Positions 27,398 to 36,095 of a stretch of 64,000 nt of DNA are shown piece by piece; the stretch's first letter is position 1, and each line of letters starts with the position of its first letter. The notes under the pieces were generated by a model. That model was not told where the DNA came from, made no database searches, and saw only the letters and a program-made list of their open reading frames with translations. Position numbers and translations under genes: made by a program. The stretch is taken from contig RPRQ01000007.1 of NCBI GenBank assembly GCA_003818205.1, positions 38,463-102,462 of the forward strand, given 5' to 3'. This DNA comes from Bacteroidales bacterium. Lineage in GTDB: Bacteria > Bacteroidota > Bacteroidia > Bacteroidales > Tenuifilaceae.

Positions 27398-27657
27398 GAT
27401 AGTAAAGATGTAAGATGAATGATTAAATAATTAAGGATGGGTAGGAAAATACAGCGATTTATATGATCCAGCATTCATATAAACCCTTACCCAGATTGTG
27501 GTAAAGCGAGGAGATTATAATTTTAACGATTTTCATTTTGTTAAGGACAAATATAGGAAAAGCGAACAGAAGTAGCATAATGGGTTACCTTGAAAATAGT
27601 ATAAAGTTCGTAACTATTCAGGGGTTATCATTTACCGAAGTTGTAAGCAGAATTTTA

Positions 27658-28353
27658 TTATCGAATTCTAAGTATAAATCCGCTGCTGTGCACGGTAATA
27701 ATTTCAATATCTGAATCCTCGGCAAAATATTTTCGCAGTTTTGATATGTAAACATCCATACTACGGGCAGTAAAGTAGTTGCTATTGCCCCAAAGTTTTT
27801 CTAATGCCTTGTCTTTACTGAGTACACGGTTCTGATTTTTCCAAAGTAACTCAAGAAGATCAGCCTCCTTTGGTGAGAGGTTGAATTTTGTTTCTCCTTT
27901 AGTTAATGTTCTTGCACTTGTGTCAAAGGTATAGCTGCCAATGCTTATAATCGCTTCAGTAGGAGTAGGCACCGAATTCCTGTCGTTTCGCCTTAGAATG
28001 GCCTTAATCTTTAGAAGTAAAACCTCCGAATCAAAGGGCTTTGTAATATAGTCATCGGCACCAAGATCAAACCCTTTAACTACATCCTCCTTTAAAGATT
28101 TAGCTGTAAGGAAAACAAATGGCACCTGCGAATCGGTTGCCCGAATAAATGAGGCAAGTTCGTACCCATCGAGGTTTGGTAGCATAATATCAAGAACGCA
28201 TAGGTTGTACTCCTTGGGTTTAAACACGCTACGAGCCCTTGCACCATCGCTAACCAGAACCACTTCAAAGTCATTCAATTCGAGATATGCTTTGAGTACT
28301 GCCCCAAAGTTTAAATCGTCCTCAACCAAAAAAATTTTCCCTTCTTTACTCAT
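27658..28353 (-). CDS. OmpR-family response regulator (RprY-like)
   Basis: 231 residues. Receiver domain with D12-D13, phospho-acceptor D55 (LCVLDIMLPNLDG) and the lysine in YITKPFDSEVL. The C-terminal winged helix (about 130-230) includes LSPKEADLLELLWKN and RSMDVYISKLRKYF. It overlaps the upstream kinase gene by 8 bases. A likely operator lies in the divergent promoter region at 30355-30382. RprY itself in Bacteroides controls stress and transport genes; equivalence here is by similarity only. The 260 bp downstream hold only a solitary TAACTATTCA near 27611. Confidence 0.93.
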   Translation of the reverse strand: MSKEGKIFLVEDDLNFGAVLKAYLELNDFEVVLVSDGARARSVFKPKEYNLCVLDIMLPNLDGYELASFIRATDSQVPFVFLTAKSLKEDVVKGFDLGADDYITKPFDSEVLLLKIKAILRRNDRNSVPTPTEAIISIGSYTFDTSARTLTKGETKFNLSPKEADLLELLWKNQNRVLSKDKALEKLWGNSNYFTARSMDVYISKLRKYFAEDSDIEIITVHSSGFILRIR

Positions 28354-30304
28354 TGCCGTTTACTTTATTTGGAAAGAAAAGCGAAAAGGTGCTGCCTTTT
28401 CCGATTTCGCTTCGGAGCTGAACCATTCCCCCGTGTAGCTCGGTAATCTCCTTAACATTACTTAGACCTAATCCAAACCCCTTGATATTGTGAACATCGC
28501 CCTGCGAAATCCTATAAAACTTTTCAAACACCCTGTGTTGCTCACTTCTACTCATCCCAATTCCGTTATCTTCAACCGAAAGCGATATACCACCAGGTAA
28601 ATTTTTTAGGGTAATCCTCACATCGGGTTTAGATAAGGAGTATTTAATGGCATTATCGATTAGGTTGAAGATAACATTCTCCATCAGGTTTTCATCAGCA
28701 ATAATGAAAATATCTTCTTCAGGTTTTGTAAATAGGATTGAACCCTCTTTCGCCTTGGCCTGAATTTTCATTTGGTCAGCAATCTTCTCAGTCAACTTCG
28801 ATAAGTTAACCTCTTTTAGGTTTAGTTTTAAGGTCTTGCGCTCAAGCCTGGCTGTTTGAAGAACGCTCTCCACCAGCTTGTTCATGCGTGAGTTTTCTTC
28901 CCGAATTATCGCTGTAAAGTACTTAACGGTTTCGGGTTTCTCTACCACCTTGGGGTTGTCAATTGAGTCTGATGCGAGGCTTATGGTCGCAATGGGTGTT
29001 TTCAGCTCATGGGTCATGTTATTTATAAAATCGGCTTTCATCTCGGCCAACTTCTTCTGCTTGATAATGGTTACCAAGGTTATGGTAAAAGTCAAAAATA
29101 CGATTAGCGTAAAAAATAGAGATGCCGAAATGGGTAGAATCACCGATTTATAAATTGCATTGTCTTTATTGGGGAATTTCATCTCAAGGAAATCATTCAG
29201 AGGAACAAAATTATTGGGGAACAATCTGGTGTTGTAGATTGATTTTGCAGATATTTTATTGAATAACGGTGTGGTAAAAACCTCTTTCCTCTCAGAATCC
29301 TTGTTGACTAAAGCAAATTCAAAATCAGCGACAAGTCCCTTATTCTTCAGCTCAACGGCAAGGAGATTTTTTAGCTCCTCAAAGTTAACCCTATCCTTTA
29401 ACTCCATTTTTCGAGCATCCATCTCATATACCAGCTGTTTTAATGCGAGTTCCTGTTTTTGTGTTTGCTCTTCAATCTCTTTTTCGTTAAGAGCAATTAC
29501 CTCCTCCTCGAATCGATAATGATTGTTAGTATCACGATGAACCATCCTGCGATTTGAGCGACTTGTACTCATTGAATTTCCCCATACTACATATGGATTT
29601 GTTCGATTTCTTATTTGCACTCGCTCAACGCCTGTTGGCGGAGGAGGCGGAGGAGGGATTAGGCTTTTAGGCAGATCTTCGCTACTAATGGTATCGTAAC
29701 GACCGTTTGAAATTATGATTATTCTCGATAGTGTATCATCTTTCACAACCTTAACGGTTCTCGTAACATCACCAATATAATCTCGTGTAAACGTTAAACT
29801 TGAAGGATCAATCAATTCTTCAAACTGCTCTAATTCTTCAATCGAATCTAAGGCCTGTTCGTAAGCTTTATAAGGGTCATGTTCATCAAAAAAGGTAGAA
29901 TCAAAGGCAATGGATATCTCATTAGTATCACAATCACTTTTCGAAAAATTCGTTCGCTCCTTATTGAAGTGGCTGAGGCCATAGTTGTTGAATTTTGTTT
30001 TAGAATAATGCTTTGGAAAAGCAAAAAATCGCTTATCATAACGAGGCTTTTCCTTATGTTCATTATTTGAAGATTCTTCATGGCGAGGAAACCAGAAATT
30101 TTCCTGAAATGGCATCGAGAATTTAATATCCTTTTCCTTTTCGAGTTTATCAACAACCAAAGTTAACGTTTCATTAACCGCCCTATCAAAGTTCTCCTCA
30201 TTGAGCTTAATGGTTTTAAGCATCCAATGCACCTGCATTAGCGTGATTCCAGTGATGGAAAGCCCCATTAAGGCGATAATCAGAAATATTTTCTTTCGAT
30301 TCAT
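28346..30304 (-). CDS. Sensor histidine kinase (RprX-like)
   Basis: 652 residues. TM1 lies at about 5-24 and TM2 at about 388-412 (SASLFFTLIVFLTFTITL), with a large periplasmic domain of some 360 residues between them that includes a polyproline run (PPPPPPP). HisKA follows with phospho-acceptor H432 in NNMTHELKTPIA. HATPase motifs are present: NLIDNAIKYS, VEDNGIGMS and GFGLGLSNVKEI. It forms an operon with the OmpR-type regulator and is divergent from a secreted protein gene that it may control. Confidence 0.94.
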   Translation of the reverse strand: MNRKKIFLIIALMGLSITGITLMQVHWMLKTIKLNEENFDRAVNETLTLVVDKLEKEKDIKFSMPFQENFWFPRHEESSNNEHKEKPRYDKRFFAFPKHYSKTKFNNYGLSHFNKERTNFSKSDCDTNEISIAFDSTFFDEHDPYKAYEQALDSIEELEQFEELIDPSSLTFTRDYIGDVTRTVKVVKDDTLSRIIIISNGRYDTISSEDLPKSLIPPPPPPPTGVERVQIRNRTNPYVVWGNSMSTSRSNRRMVHRDTNNHYRFEEEVIALNEKEIEEQTQKQELALKQLVYEMDARKMELKDRVNFEELKNLLAVELKNKGLVADFEFALVNKDSERKEVFTTPLFNKISAKSIYNTRLFPNNFVPLNDFLEMKFPNKDNAIYKSVILPISASLFFTLIVFLTFTITLVTIIKQKKLAEMKADFINNMTHELKTPIATISLASDSIDNPKVVEKPETVKYFTAIIREENSRMNKLVESVLQTARLERKTLKLNLKEVNLSKLTEKIADQMKIQAKAKEGSILFTKPEEDIFIIADENLMENVIFNLIDNAIKYSLSKPDVRITLKNLPGGISLSVEDNGIGMSRSEQHRVFEKFYRISQGDVHNIKGFGLGLSNVKEITELHGGMVQLRSEIGKGSTFSLFFPNKVNGNE

Positions 30305-30354
30305 GTTTCAAATGTACAAAATGCAAATACTCAAACGGATAACTTTAACGTTTC

Positions 30355-30382
30355 GTTAGCTGCTTTTAGCTAGGTGTTAGCT
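30355..30382. promoter_or_regulatory. Three helically phased TTAGCT repeats, likely OmpR-type operator
   Basis: TTAGCT occurs at 30356, 30366 and 30377, that is every 10 and 11 bases, on one face of the helix. This is the arrangement of OmpR/PhoB-type direct-repeat sites. It sits in the 133-bp divergent space between the kinase gene and the 470-residue protein gene, so the cognate regulator could control both. Confidence 0.5.
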
Positions 30383-30437
30383 AAAAATCAACCCGAAAGG
30401 CAATAGCTTTGTTCCTGAAATCAAAATTAGAAATACC

Positions 30438-31850
30438 ATGAAAACAAGCTCATTATTTAATAAAACATTTTATCGGTTGGCTGTAATTGGACTTCTTAGC
30501 CTAAGTATAAATAGTTTATATTCACAGCAAGTAAAGAAAAAAATAGTTAGGGTAATTGAAGTTGACGATAAAGGGGAACGTGTGGTAAAAGAGTATAATG
30601 TGTCCAATGATGCTGCAAAGTTTGATAGCATTACCCGCGATGTTCATAAGAAGATGCAGATTGAGAGAATTAAGATGGACTCCCTTGAGAAAGTTTTAAT
30701 GATTAATATACCTGAAAACATTGAATGCCCACCAATGCCTGAAATGCCTGACATGCCTGATTTTGACATTGATGTTCCCGATGCACCATTCTTTGACTTT
30801 AACATTAATCATGATTTTGATTTTTTTGTACCTGATTCTGAAAGTAGCTCTGATAAGGTTTATTACAGCGAAAGGAGTTTAGATAAAAGCGGAGATCTCG
30901 ATAAGATGTTAAAAGATCTTGAAAATGGTACTTTCGATCCTGCCAAATATAATATGAAAGAGGTTGAAAAGGATAAAATCAAGGATTTTAGAACCAAGGG
31001 CAAAGGGGAGGTAATTGTTTTGGGTAACCGATCAATGAGTCCACGTCATATTCGGCAGCATAGTTATTCTCCATACCGAAAGGCTACCCGAAATCATATT
31101 GAGGCAAGAATCGGTAAGAAGGGGCATCGAATGATTTATATAAAAGGGGATTCTCTTAATAAGAAGGATATAGAAGGTTATACCATTATGTCATCAGGAG
31201 ATTTAAACGAAGAGGATTTTGATAGAATTATTATGAGGAATAATGCCGATTGGGATGGAAAACATAGCATTAGTGGACATCATATGGCATTCTACAGCTT
31301 CGATTCCGATAAAGATTCGATCGAAAAAAGTATGTCAAAGACATATTTTATTGACTCTTATGATGATAATGATGAGCCGAATTTCGAGAAGGTTATTGTT
31401 GGGAGGGATGGAAGCAAATCAAAGAGTCTATTATGGAAGGTTAAAGAGGGAGAGAAGAATGAGAAAAGATCGATTATTATAGCAAACGATAATAGCATTA
31501 CAAAATACGACTATTTAAAACCAAATGCTGAAGAGTTTGATATGCTTGAAAAATCAGGCTTTTTGAAAGTTGATAAGGCTAAACTTTTAGCTGATGAATC
31601 ATTGATACTTATCCCCCCAAAAGATAAGGATAGGTATATCATTAAGTTCAAAGAAAGTGAATCGGGGAAGGTAAAAGTCATTATTGCTAACGAAAATGGG
31701 AAAACAATTAAAACGGAGGAGTTTGAACACTCAAAAGGGAAAACTGAAAAGGAAATCGAGATTAAAGACTTTACATCGGGGATATACTTTATTCAAGCAC
31801 AGCTGAATGGAAAAACAACGACTAGTAAGTTGGAAATTAAGATTGACTAA
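30438..31850 (+). CDS. Secreted charged protein with T9SS type A-like C-terminus
   Basis: 470 residues with a signal peptide (FYRLAVIGLLSLSINSLYSQ). The body is strongly charged and rich in D, K and M, with a repetitive stretch PPMPEMPDMPDFDIDVPDAP at about 97-116. The last 70 residues (KVKVIIANENGKTIKTEEF ... FTSGIYFIQAQLNGKTTTSK) match a type A sorting domain recognised by the type IX secretion system encoded later in the window. No catalytic domain is recognised. It is divergent from the RprXY-like operon, with shared promoter space, and could be a target or a reporter of it. Confidence 0.7.
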   Translation: MKTSSLFNKTFYRLAVIGLLSLSINSLYSQQVKKKIVRVIEVDDKGERVVKEYNVSNDAAKFDSITRDVHKKMQIERIKMDSLEKVLMINIPENIECPPMPEMPDMPDFDIDVPDAPFFDFNINHDFDFFVPDSESSSDKVYYSERSLDKSGDLDKMLKDLENGTFDPAKYNMKEVEKDKIKDFRTKGKGEVIVLGNRSMSPRHIRQHSYSPYRKATRNHIEARIGKKGHRMIYIKGDSLNKKDIEGYTIMSSGDLNEEDFDRIIMRNNADWDGKHSISGHHMAFYSFDSDKDSIEKSMSKTYFIDSYDDNDEPNFEKVIVGRDGSKSKSLLWKVKEGEKNEKRSIIIANDNSITKYDYLKPNAEEFDMLEKSGFLKVDKAKLLADESLILIPPKDKDRYIIKFKESESGKVKVIIANENGKTIKTEEFEHSKGKTEKEIEIKDFTSGIYFIQAQLNGKTTTSKLEIKID

Positions 31851-31862
31851 GTATTTTGGATT

Positions 31863-31929
31863 AAACACAGAGATACAAAGGCACAGAGAAATGATAAAAA
31901 ACTCTCTGTGTCTCAGTGCCTCTGTGTTA
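31863..31929. repeat. CACAGAG inverted repeat, possible terminator
   Basis: AACACAGAGATACAAAGG and GGCACAGAGA pair imperfectly with TCTCTGTGTCTCAGTG and CCTCTGTGTT around an A-rich loop; a TTTTT run follows at 31931. It belongs to the CACAGAG repeat family and begins 13 bases after the stop of the secreted protein gene. Confidence 0.55.
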
Positions 31930-31953
31930 GTTTTTCTATTTAAGTAAATATAA

Positions 31954-32142
31954 TCTGAGTCCCTTCACCAGCAGCCAATTCATAATTCAAGGAAAGAGAT
32001 AGTAGGGTTGATTGATGTGCTATTTGAGAATGTGGTAAGGATTTTTTCGGAGTTTAGAAAAGATAAAATTATTTCAATAGAGGGAACAACCATTGAAATT
32101 CTTCAACCCGATAAGCTTGAATGGATTAAGAACCATGGATAA
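31954..32142 (+). pseudogene. C-terminal fragment of a Crp/Fnr-type regulator
   Basis: The frame from 31954 to the TAA at 32140-32142 encodes ...NSRKEIVGLIDVLFENVVRI, then FSEFRKDKIISIEGTTIEIL and QPDKLEWIKNHG. This follows the helix-turn-helix C-terminus of Crp/Fnr proteins (RKELADLTGxSxExVIRxLSEF...GIIxxxGxxIxIL). The cNMP-binding domain is missing and there is no start codon in a suitable place, so it is a remnant. It abuts the convergent mla ATPase gene by two bases and follows a repeat. Confidence 0.65.
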
Positions 32143-32143
32143 G

Positions 32144-32896
32144 CTAAAGAATACCTTTAATTTTCCGAGTTAGCGCCGAAGCAAAAACAAAATCGTTAAA
32201 CTCCTTATTGTCACTCGATAGTACATCCTCTTTTGTACCCTCCCACCACTTTTGACCTTGGTATATGTAAATAATCTTATCGCCAATACCCATAACCGAG
32301 TTCATATCGTGGGTATTCACAATGGTAGTGATATTAAACTCTTGGGTAATCTCCTTTATCAGCTCATCAATAAGGATAGATGTTTTGGGGTCGAGCCCCG
32401 AGTTGGGTTCATCGCAGAATAGATATTCAGGGTTTAACGCTATCGCCCTTGCAATGGCAACCCTTTTCTGCATTCCGCCACTAATTTCAGCAGGATATAG
32501 ATGGTTAAAGTTAATGATATTTACCCTTTTAAGGCAGAAATTTACCCTTTCAAGTTTCTCCCCTAGCGTCATATTGGTAAACATATCCAATGGGAACATC
32601 ACGTTTTCCTCAACTGTTGACGAATCGAACAGAGCACCAGCTTGAAATAGCATCCCAATCTTTTTACGTATCTCCTTGCGTTCGTTGAAGCTTATTTGAT
32701 TGAAATGAACATCATCGTAGTGAATATCCCCTTCATCAACTTCAAAAAGACCAACTAGGCATTTAAGGAGCACAGTTTTCCCCGAACCGCTTTGGCCAAT
32801 GATTAGGTTTGTTTTCCCCTTCTCGAAGGTCGCGCTGATGTCCTTTAGAACAGCATGTTCGTTGAACGATTTTGAAACGTGGCTAACGCGAATCAT
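32144..32896 (-). CDS. mlaF: Mla-type ABC transporter ATPase
   Basis: 250 residues. Walker A GQSGSGKTVLLK (about 35-46), signature ISGGMQKRVAIARA, Walker B YLFCDEPNSGLDP and the H-loop NTHDM are complete. The NSGLDP variant in Walker B is characteristic of MlaF/Ttg2A proteins. With the permease gene, which it overlaps by four bases, it would power phospholipid movement between inner and outer membranes. The substrate-binding MlaD partner is not in the window. Confidence 0.9.
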   Translation of the reverse strand: MIRVSHVSKSFNEHAVLKDISATFEKGKTNLIIGQSGSGKTVLLKCLVGLFEVDEGDIHYDDVHFNQISFNERKEIRKKIGMLFQAGALFDSSTVEENVMFPLDMFTNMTLGEKLERVNFCLKRVNIINFNHLYPAEISGGMQKRVAIARAIALNPEYLFCDEPNSGLDPKTSILIDELIKEITQEFNITTIVNTHDMNSVMGIGDKIIYIYQGQKWWEGTKEDVLSSDNKEFNDFVFASALTRKIKGIL

Positions 32897-33633
32897 GAGA
32901 GCAGGAGTTGGGTTAGTATTAGATTAAATAGCAGGATTGCCACACTACTGGCCACTACCGCTCTAGTGCTTGCTTGCCCAACTTCAAGAGAACCTCCGCT
33001 AACGTTGTATCCCTGAAATGCCGAAATCGTGGTAATAATAAAAGCAAAAACAACGGTTTTAATCAATGCGTAGGTAATATAGAATGGGATAAATGCATAT
33101 TGAATACCATTGATGTACTCTTGAGTAGTTACAACCCCTGTAAATACACCAACCGACCACCCTCCAACAATTCCAACCACAATGCTTAGCATGGTTAGGA
33201 AGGGGTTGAAAAGTATGGTTGCTATAATTTTGGGAAGAATTAAATAGCTTGCCGAATTAACACCCATTACCTCTAGGGCATCAATTTGTTGGGTAACCCT
33301 CATTGTACCTATTTCAGAGGCAATGTTTGAGCCTACCTTACCAGCAAGAATAAGCCCCACAATGGTTGACGAAAATTCTAGTAGAATACTATCGCGAGCA
33401 GCTAACCCGATAAGGTACGATGGCAGAAAAGGGTTTTCGGTATTGTAAGCTGTTTGAATTGTAATAACAGCACCCATAAAAGCGGAAATTATAGCTACAA
33501 TGCCAATGGAGTTTAAGCCTAACTTCTCAATCTCTTTTACCGTTAGCTTATAGTAAATCATCTTCTTTTCAGGTTTGGCAAAAACTTTTCCGAGAAGAAG
33601 AAAATACGAACCGATCAGATTGAATAGTCTCAT
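32893..33633 (-). CDS. mlaE: MlaE-type ABC permease
   Basis: 246 residues with five or six membrane segments. It carries the MlaE signature GKVGSNIASEIGTMRVTQQIDALEVMG (given in parts: GSNIASEIGTM, TQQIDALEVMG) followed by YLILPKIIA. It is the membrane half of the lipid transporter whose ATPase gene follows with a 4-base overlap. No other mla genes are adjacent; in Bacteroidetes the MlaD gene is sometimes elsewhere. Confidence 0.9.
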   Translation of the reverse strand: MRLFNLIGSYFLLLGKVFAKPEKKMIYYKLTVKEIEKLGLNSIGIVAIISAFMGAVITIQTAYNTENPFLPSYLIGLAARDSILLEFSSTIVGLILAGKVGSNIASEIGTMRVTQQIDALEVMGVNSASYLILPKIIATILFNPFLTMLSIVVGIVGGWSVGVFTGVVTTQEYINGIQYAFIPFYITYALIKTVVFAFIITTISAFQGYNVSGGSLEVGQASTRAVVASSVAILLFNLILTQLLLS

Positions 33634-34038
33634 AATAGTCTCAAAGGTAGTCTAGTTTTTTTATTGTTGAAATGAATATGCCTAAAATATACCTTAGCCG
33701 ATATTCCGATTCCTTGTAGATACTCAGCAATACTAAAATAACACAGAGACACTGACCTGCCTGACAGAGCACACAGAAAACCACAGCTTGTCCCGATATA
33801 TCGGGAGAGAGAAAGAAATTACTCAATAATATACATTGTTGTTGTTTGCCACAAAAGGTTTGGTTCAAGTTTTTTTTTCATTGAAGAAGGATTGGAATAA
33901 TCGATGAAACGAACCCTTTATTTAAGGTAAACTCCGTGATCTCCGTGGTGAGTAGTTACGATTCCTTTAATTAAGGTAAAGTTTAGAAGCCAAATATGTT
34001 TACTACCTTTACATCAAATTTTAACAAATTTTCTTAGC
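33634..34038. repeat. Repeat-filled spacer with reversed copy of the CACGGAG family
   Basis: CACAGAGACACTGACC near 33741 and CTCCGTGATCTCCGTGGTGAG near 33930-33951, ending GTAGTTAC at 33958, form the two ends of a degenerate copy. A nested palindrome at 33787-33809 (CCCGATATATCGGG with flanks CTTGT/AGAG) is the reverse complement of the one at 2493-2515 with one difference. A 75-codon minus-strand ORF here is an accident of the repeat. The last 40 bases hold a TACCTTTA box at 34005 that may serve the next gene. Confidence 0.5.
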
Positions 34039-35130
34039 ATGGATAGTAAAGATATTTACTGCGTAATAATGGCGGGGGGAATTGGAAGTCGTTTCTGGCC
34101 ATTAAGCCGAACCTCAAAGCCCAAACAGTTTATTGATATTTTAGGAACAGGGAAAACGCTTTTGCAGCAAACATTCATACGAATGAACAGAATTTGCCCT
34201 GCCGAGAATATTATCATTGTAACAAGCCAAATATATAGGGATATTGTACTGGAACAGCTGCCTGGTATTTCTGAAGAGCAGGTGATACTTGAGCCAATGC
34301 GTAGGAATACCGCACCTTGCATATCGTTTGCCAACTATAAAATCAAGCAGAAAAATCCCAATGCCATTGCCATTGTTGCCCCAAGCGATCATCTGATTCT
34401 GAATGAAGATAAGTTTGTTGAAACTATCAATGGTGCTATTGAATTTGCTGCTAAGAACGAGGCTTTGCTGACTCTTGGAATTAAGCCCAATCGGCCCGAA
34501 ACGGGGTATGGGTATATTCAGGTCGGAGCATCGGCCGATAAAAACAATTCTAACCTAAAAAAGGTAAAAACGTTTACCGAGAAGCCTAACTTGGAAATGG
34601 CAAAGGTTTTTGTCGATAGCGGTGAATTTTTTTGGAATTCAGGACTTTTTATTTGGTCGTTAAGTGCAATTTCCAATGCATTTGAGAAGCACCTACCGGA
34701 GGTGGATGCCCTTTTTAAAGAGATATCCTCTCAATTTGGCACTGCCAATGAACGTATATCGGTGGAGAGTGCCTATTCCGAATGTCGAAACGTTTCCATT
34801 GATTATGGTGTCATGGAAAAGGCTGATAATGTTTATGTTATCTGCTCCGAATTTGGTTGGTCGGATTTAGGAACTTGGGGATCGCTGTATGCCTATTCAG
34901 CCAAGGATAGTATGCAAAATGCCATAAACGGCAAGAATGTAATGGTTTACGATTCACAGAATACTATCGTTAATGTGCCAGACAATAAACTTGTAATTCT
35001 ACAAGGATTGAACGATTATATTGTGGTTGAATCGGATGATATTCTACTGATTTGCAGGAAGCAGGATGAGCAGGACATCAAGAAGTTTGTTAGTGATGTT
35101 TTGATGGAAAAAGGTGAAAAATATACTTAG
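34039..35130 (+). CDS. manC: Mannose-1-phosphate guanylyltransferase
   Basis: 363 residues. The nucleotidyltransferase signature MAGGIGSRFWPLSR with KPKQF occurs at residues 11-32, the metal-binding region IVAPSDH at about 112-118, FTEKPN at about 177 and FFWNSGLFIW at about 195-204. It forms GDP-mannose from mannose-1-phosphate for envelope glycans. The C-terminal isomerase domain found in bifunctional ManC/AlgA is absent, giving the short form usual in Bacteroidetes. It is convergent with gldN. Confidence 0.92.
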   Translation: MDSKDIYCVIMAGGIGSRFWPLSRTSKPKQFIDILGTGKTLLQQTFIRMNRICPAENIIIVTSQIYRDIVLEQLPGISEEQVILEPMRRNTAPCISFANYKIKQKNPNAIAIVAPSDHLILNEDKFVETINGAIEFAAKNEALLTLGIKPNRPETGYGYIQVGASADKNNSNLKKVKTFTEKPNLEMAKVFVDSGEFFWNSGLFIWSLSAISNAFEKHLPEVDALFKEISSQFGTANERISVESAYSECRNVSIDYGVMEKADNVYVICSEFGWSDLGTWGSLYAYSAKDSMQNAINGKNVMVYDSQNTIVNVPDNKLVILQGLNDYIVVESDDILLICRKQDEQDIKKFVSDVLMEKGEKYT

Positions 35131-35150
35131 ACTCGAAAATTAAAGAAAAC

Positions 35151-35179
35151 AAGAAAGGCTGCAATTTGCAGCCTTTCTT
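35151..35179. terminator. Bidirectional terminator between manC and gldN
   Basis: Stem AAGAAAGGCTGCA / TGCAGCCTTTCTT with a 3-nt loop, preceded by an A-rich and followed by a T-rich stretch, between two convergent genes. Confidence 0.85.
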
Positions 35180-35195
35180 TATCTTTTATAGTTGG

Positions 35196-36083
35196 TTAGT
35201 ATTCCCAAAGATCGTGTTCTAAAGAGAACAAATCGTTTTTAATCCTATCGGATTCCTGCATATTTGGTACTCCACCATAAGTATAATCACGAATCTGACG
35301 ATTATCATAAACATTAGATTCTGCCGTAATATAGGAGTTAAAACGACGTTTAAAGAAAAGGTCATCGAAGGTTATTCTTTGAGCATCGTTAAAATTGTTG
35401 AAAATGGCAGTATTGGCTAGCACTTTACGCGCTTCACGGAAATCAATCCAGAAGATGGGTTGACGAACGAGTTCGCCGTTAACCTCCTCTTCACTACCCG
35501 TTTGAAGTTGACGGTAAAAATGGCGAATGGGGCAAATACCGATTATTCTTACTTGCATCGTTGAGTATTGCTTGTCGAAAAACCACTCCTCTTTAACTAG
35601 GAGCTCTTTAATTTCTTTCCAACGGATATCCCCTTTAACGGTTACAGTTGTATCAAGTCCTGTGGTTAAGCTTTGCTGAGTTTTACTTTTATCAAGCGCA
35701 TCCAAATTTTGTAGAACCTGATTGTACGAAAGGAGCGTGGTGAACTCATCGTCAGGTGTTGGATCGTATGCGCTTATCTCGTTATACTTAACAGCATCAA
35801 CAAGCCTTTGAACGAGGCTAATCCTATCCTGCATGCGTGTTGTAGGGTAGTATAAAGGGTGATTAATCTTCTCCCTTAGATCAATGATACGCCAAATCCT
35901 TTTCGTGTACATCATATCGGCCTCTCTGAGATGAGGATACGGAACCGGAATGCGCTGAGGAACGGCTTCACGAACATAGATACCATCCAGAACCAAAGAT
36001 TCTTTCTTTTGATCTTGTGCAGATATGCTAAAAGATTGAAACATTAAAACTGCACCGGTTAGTAAAATTAATACTCTTCTCAT
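35196..36083 (-). CDS. gldN: GldN/PorN, type IX secretion ring component
   Basis: 295 residues from the ATG at 36083, which opens a signal peptide (MRRVLILLTGAVLMFQSFSISAQ); an upstream TTG would add four residues. The body has the GldN hallmarks: VPYPHLREADMMYTKRIWR, IIDLREKINHPLYYP, WFFDKQYSTMQVRIIGICP and PIFWIDFREARKVLAN. GldN is periplasmic and joins GldK in the outer-membrane-associated ring of the T9SS. It is the last gene of the porP-gldKLMN cluster and starts just after the gldM stop. Confidence 0.94.
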   Translation of the reverse strand: MRRVLILLTGAVLMFQSFSISAQDQKKESLVLDGIYVREAVPQRIPVPYPHLREADMMYTKRIWRIIDLREKINHPLYYPTTRMQDRISLVQRLVDAVKYNEISAYDPTPDDEFTTLLSYNQVLQNLDALDKSKTQQSLTTGLDTTVTVKGDIRWKEIKELLVKEEWFFDKQYSTMQVRIIGICPIRHFYRQLQTGSEEEVNGELVRQPIFWIDFREARKVLANTAIFNNFNDAQRITFDDLFFKRRFNSYITAESNVYDNRQIRDYTYGGVPNMQESDRIKNDLFSLEHDLWEY

Positions 36084-36095
36084 ATGTTGTATCAA

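Noticed and set aside
31863..31929. Reading the CACAGAG hairpin as a small RNA
   Set aside because: It fits better as a repeat-derived terminator directly after a stop codon; nothing indicates a separate promoter.
33641..33868. 75-codon minus-strand ORF upstream of mlaE
   Set aside because: It lies across a CACAGAG-type repeat and the CCCGATATATCGGG palindrome; the product is cysteine-rich by accident.
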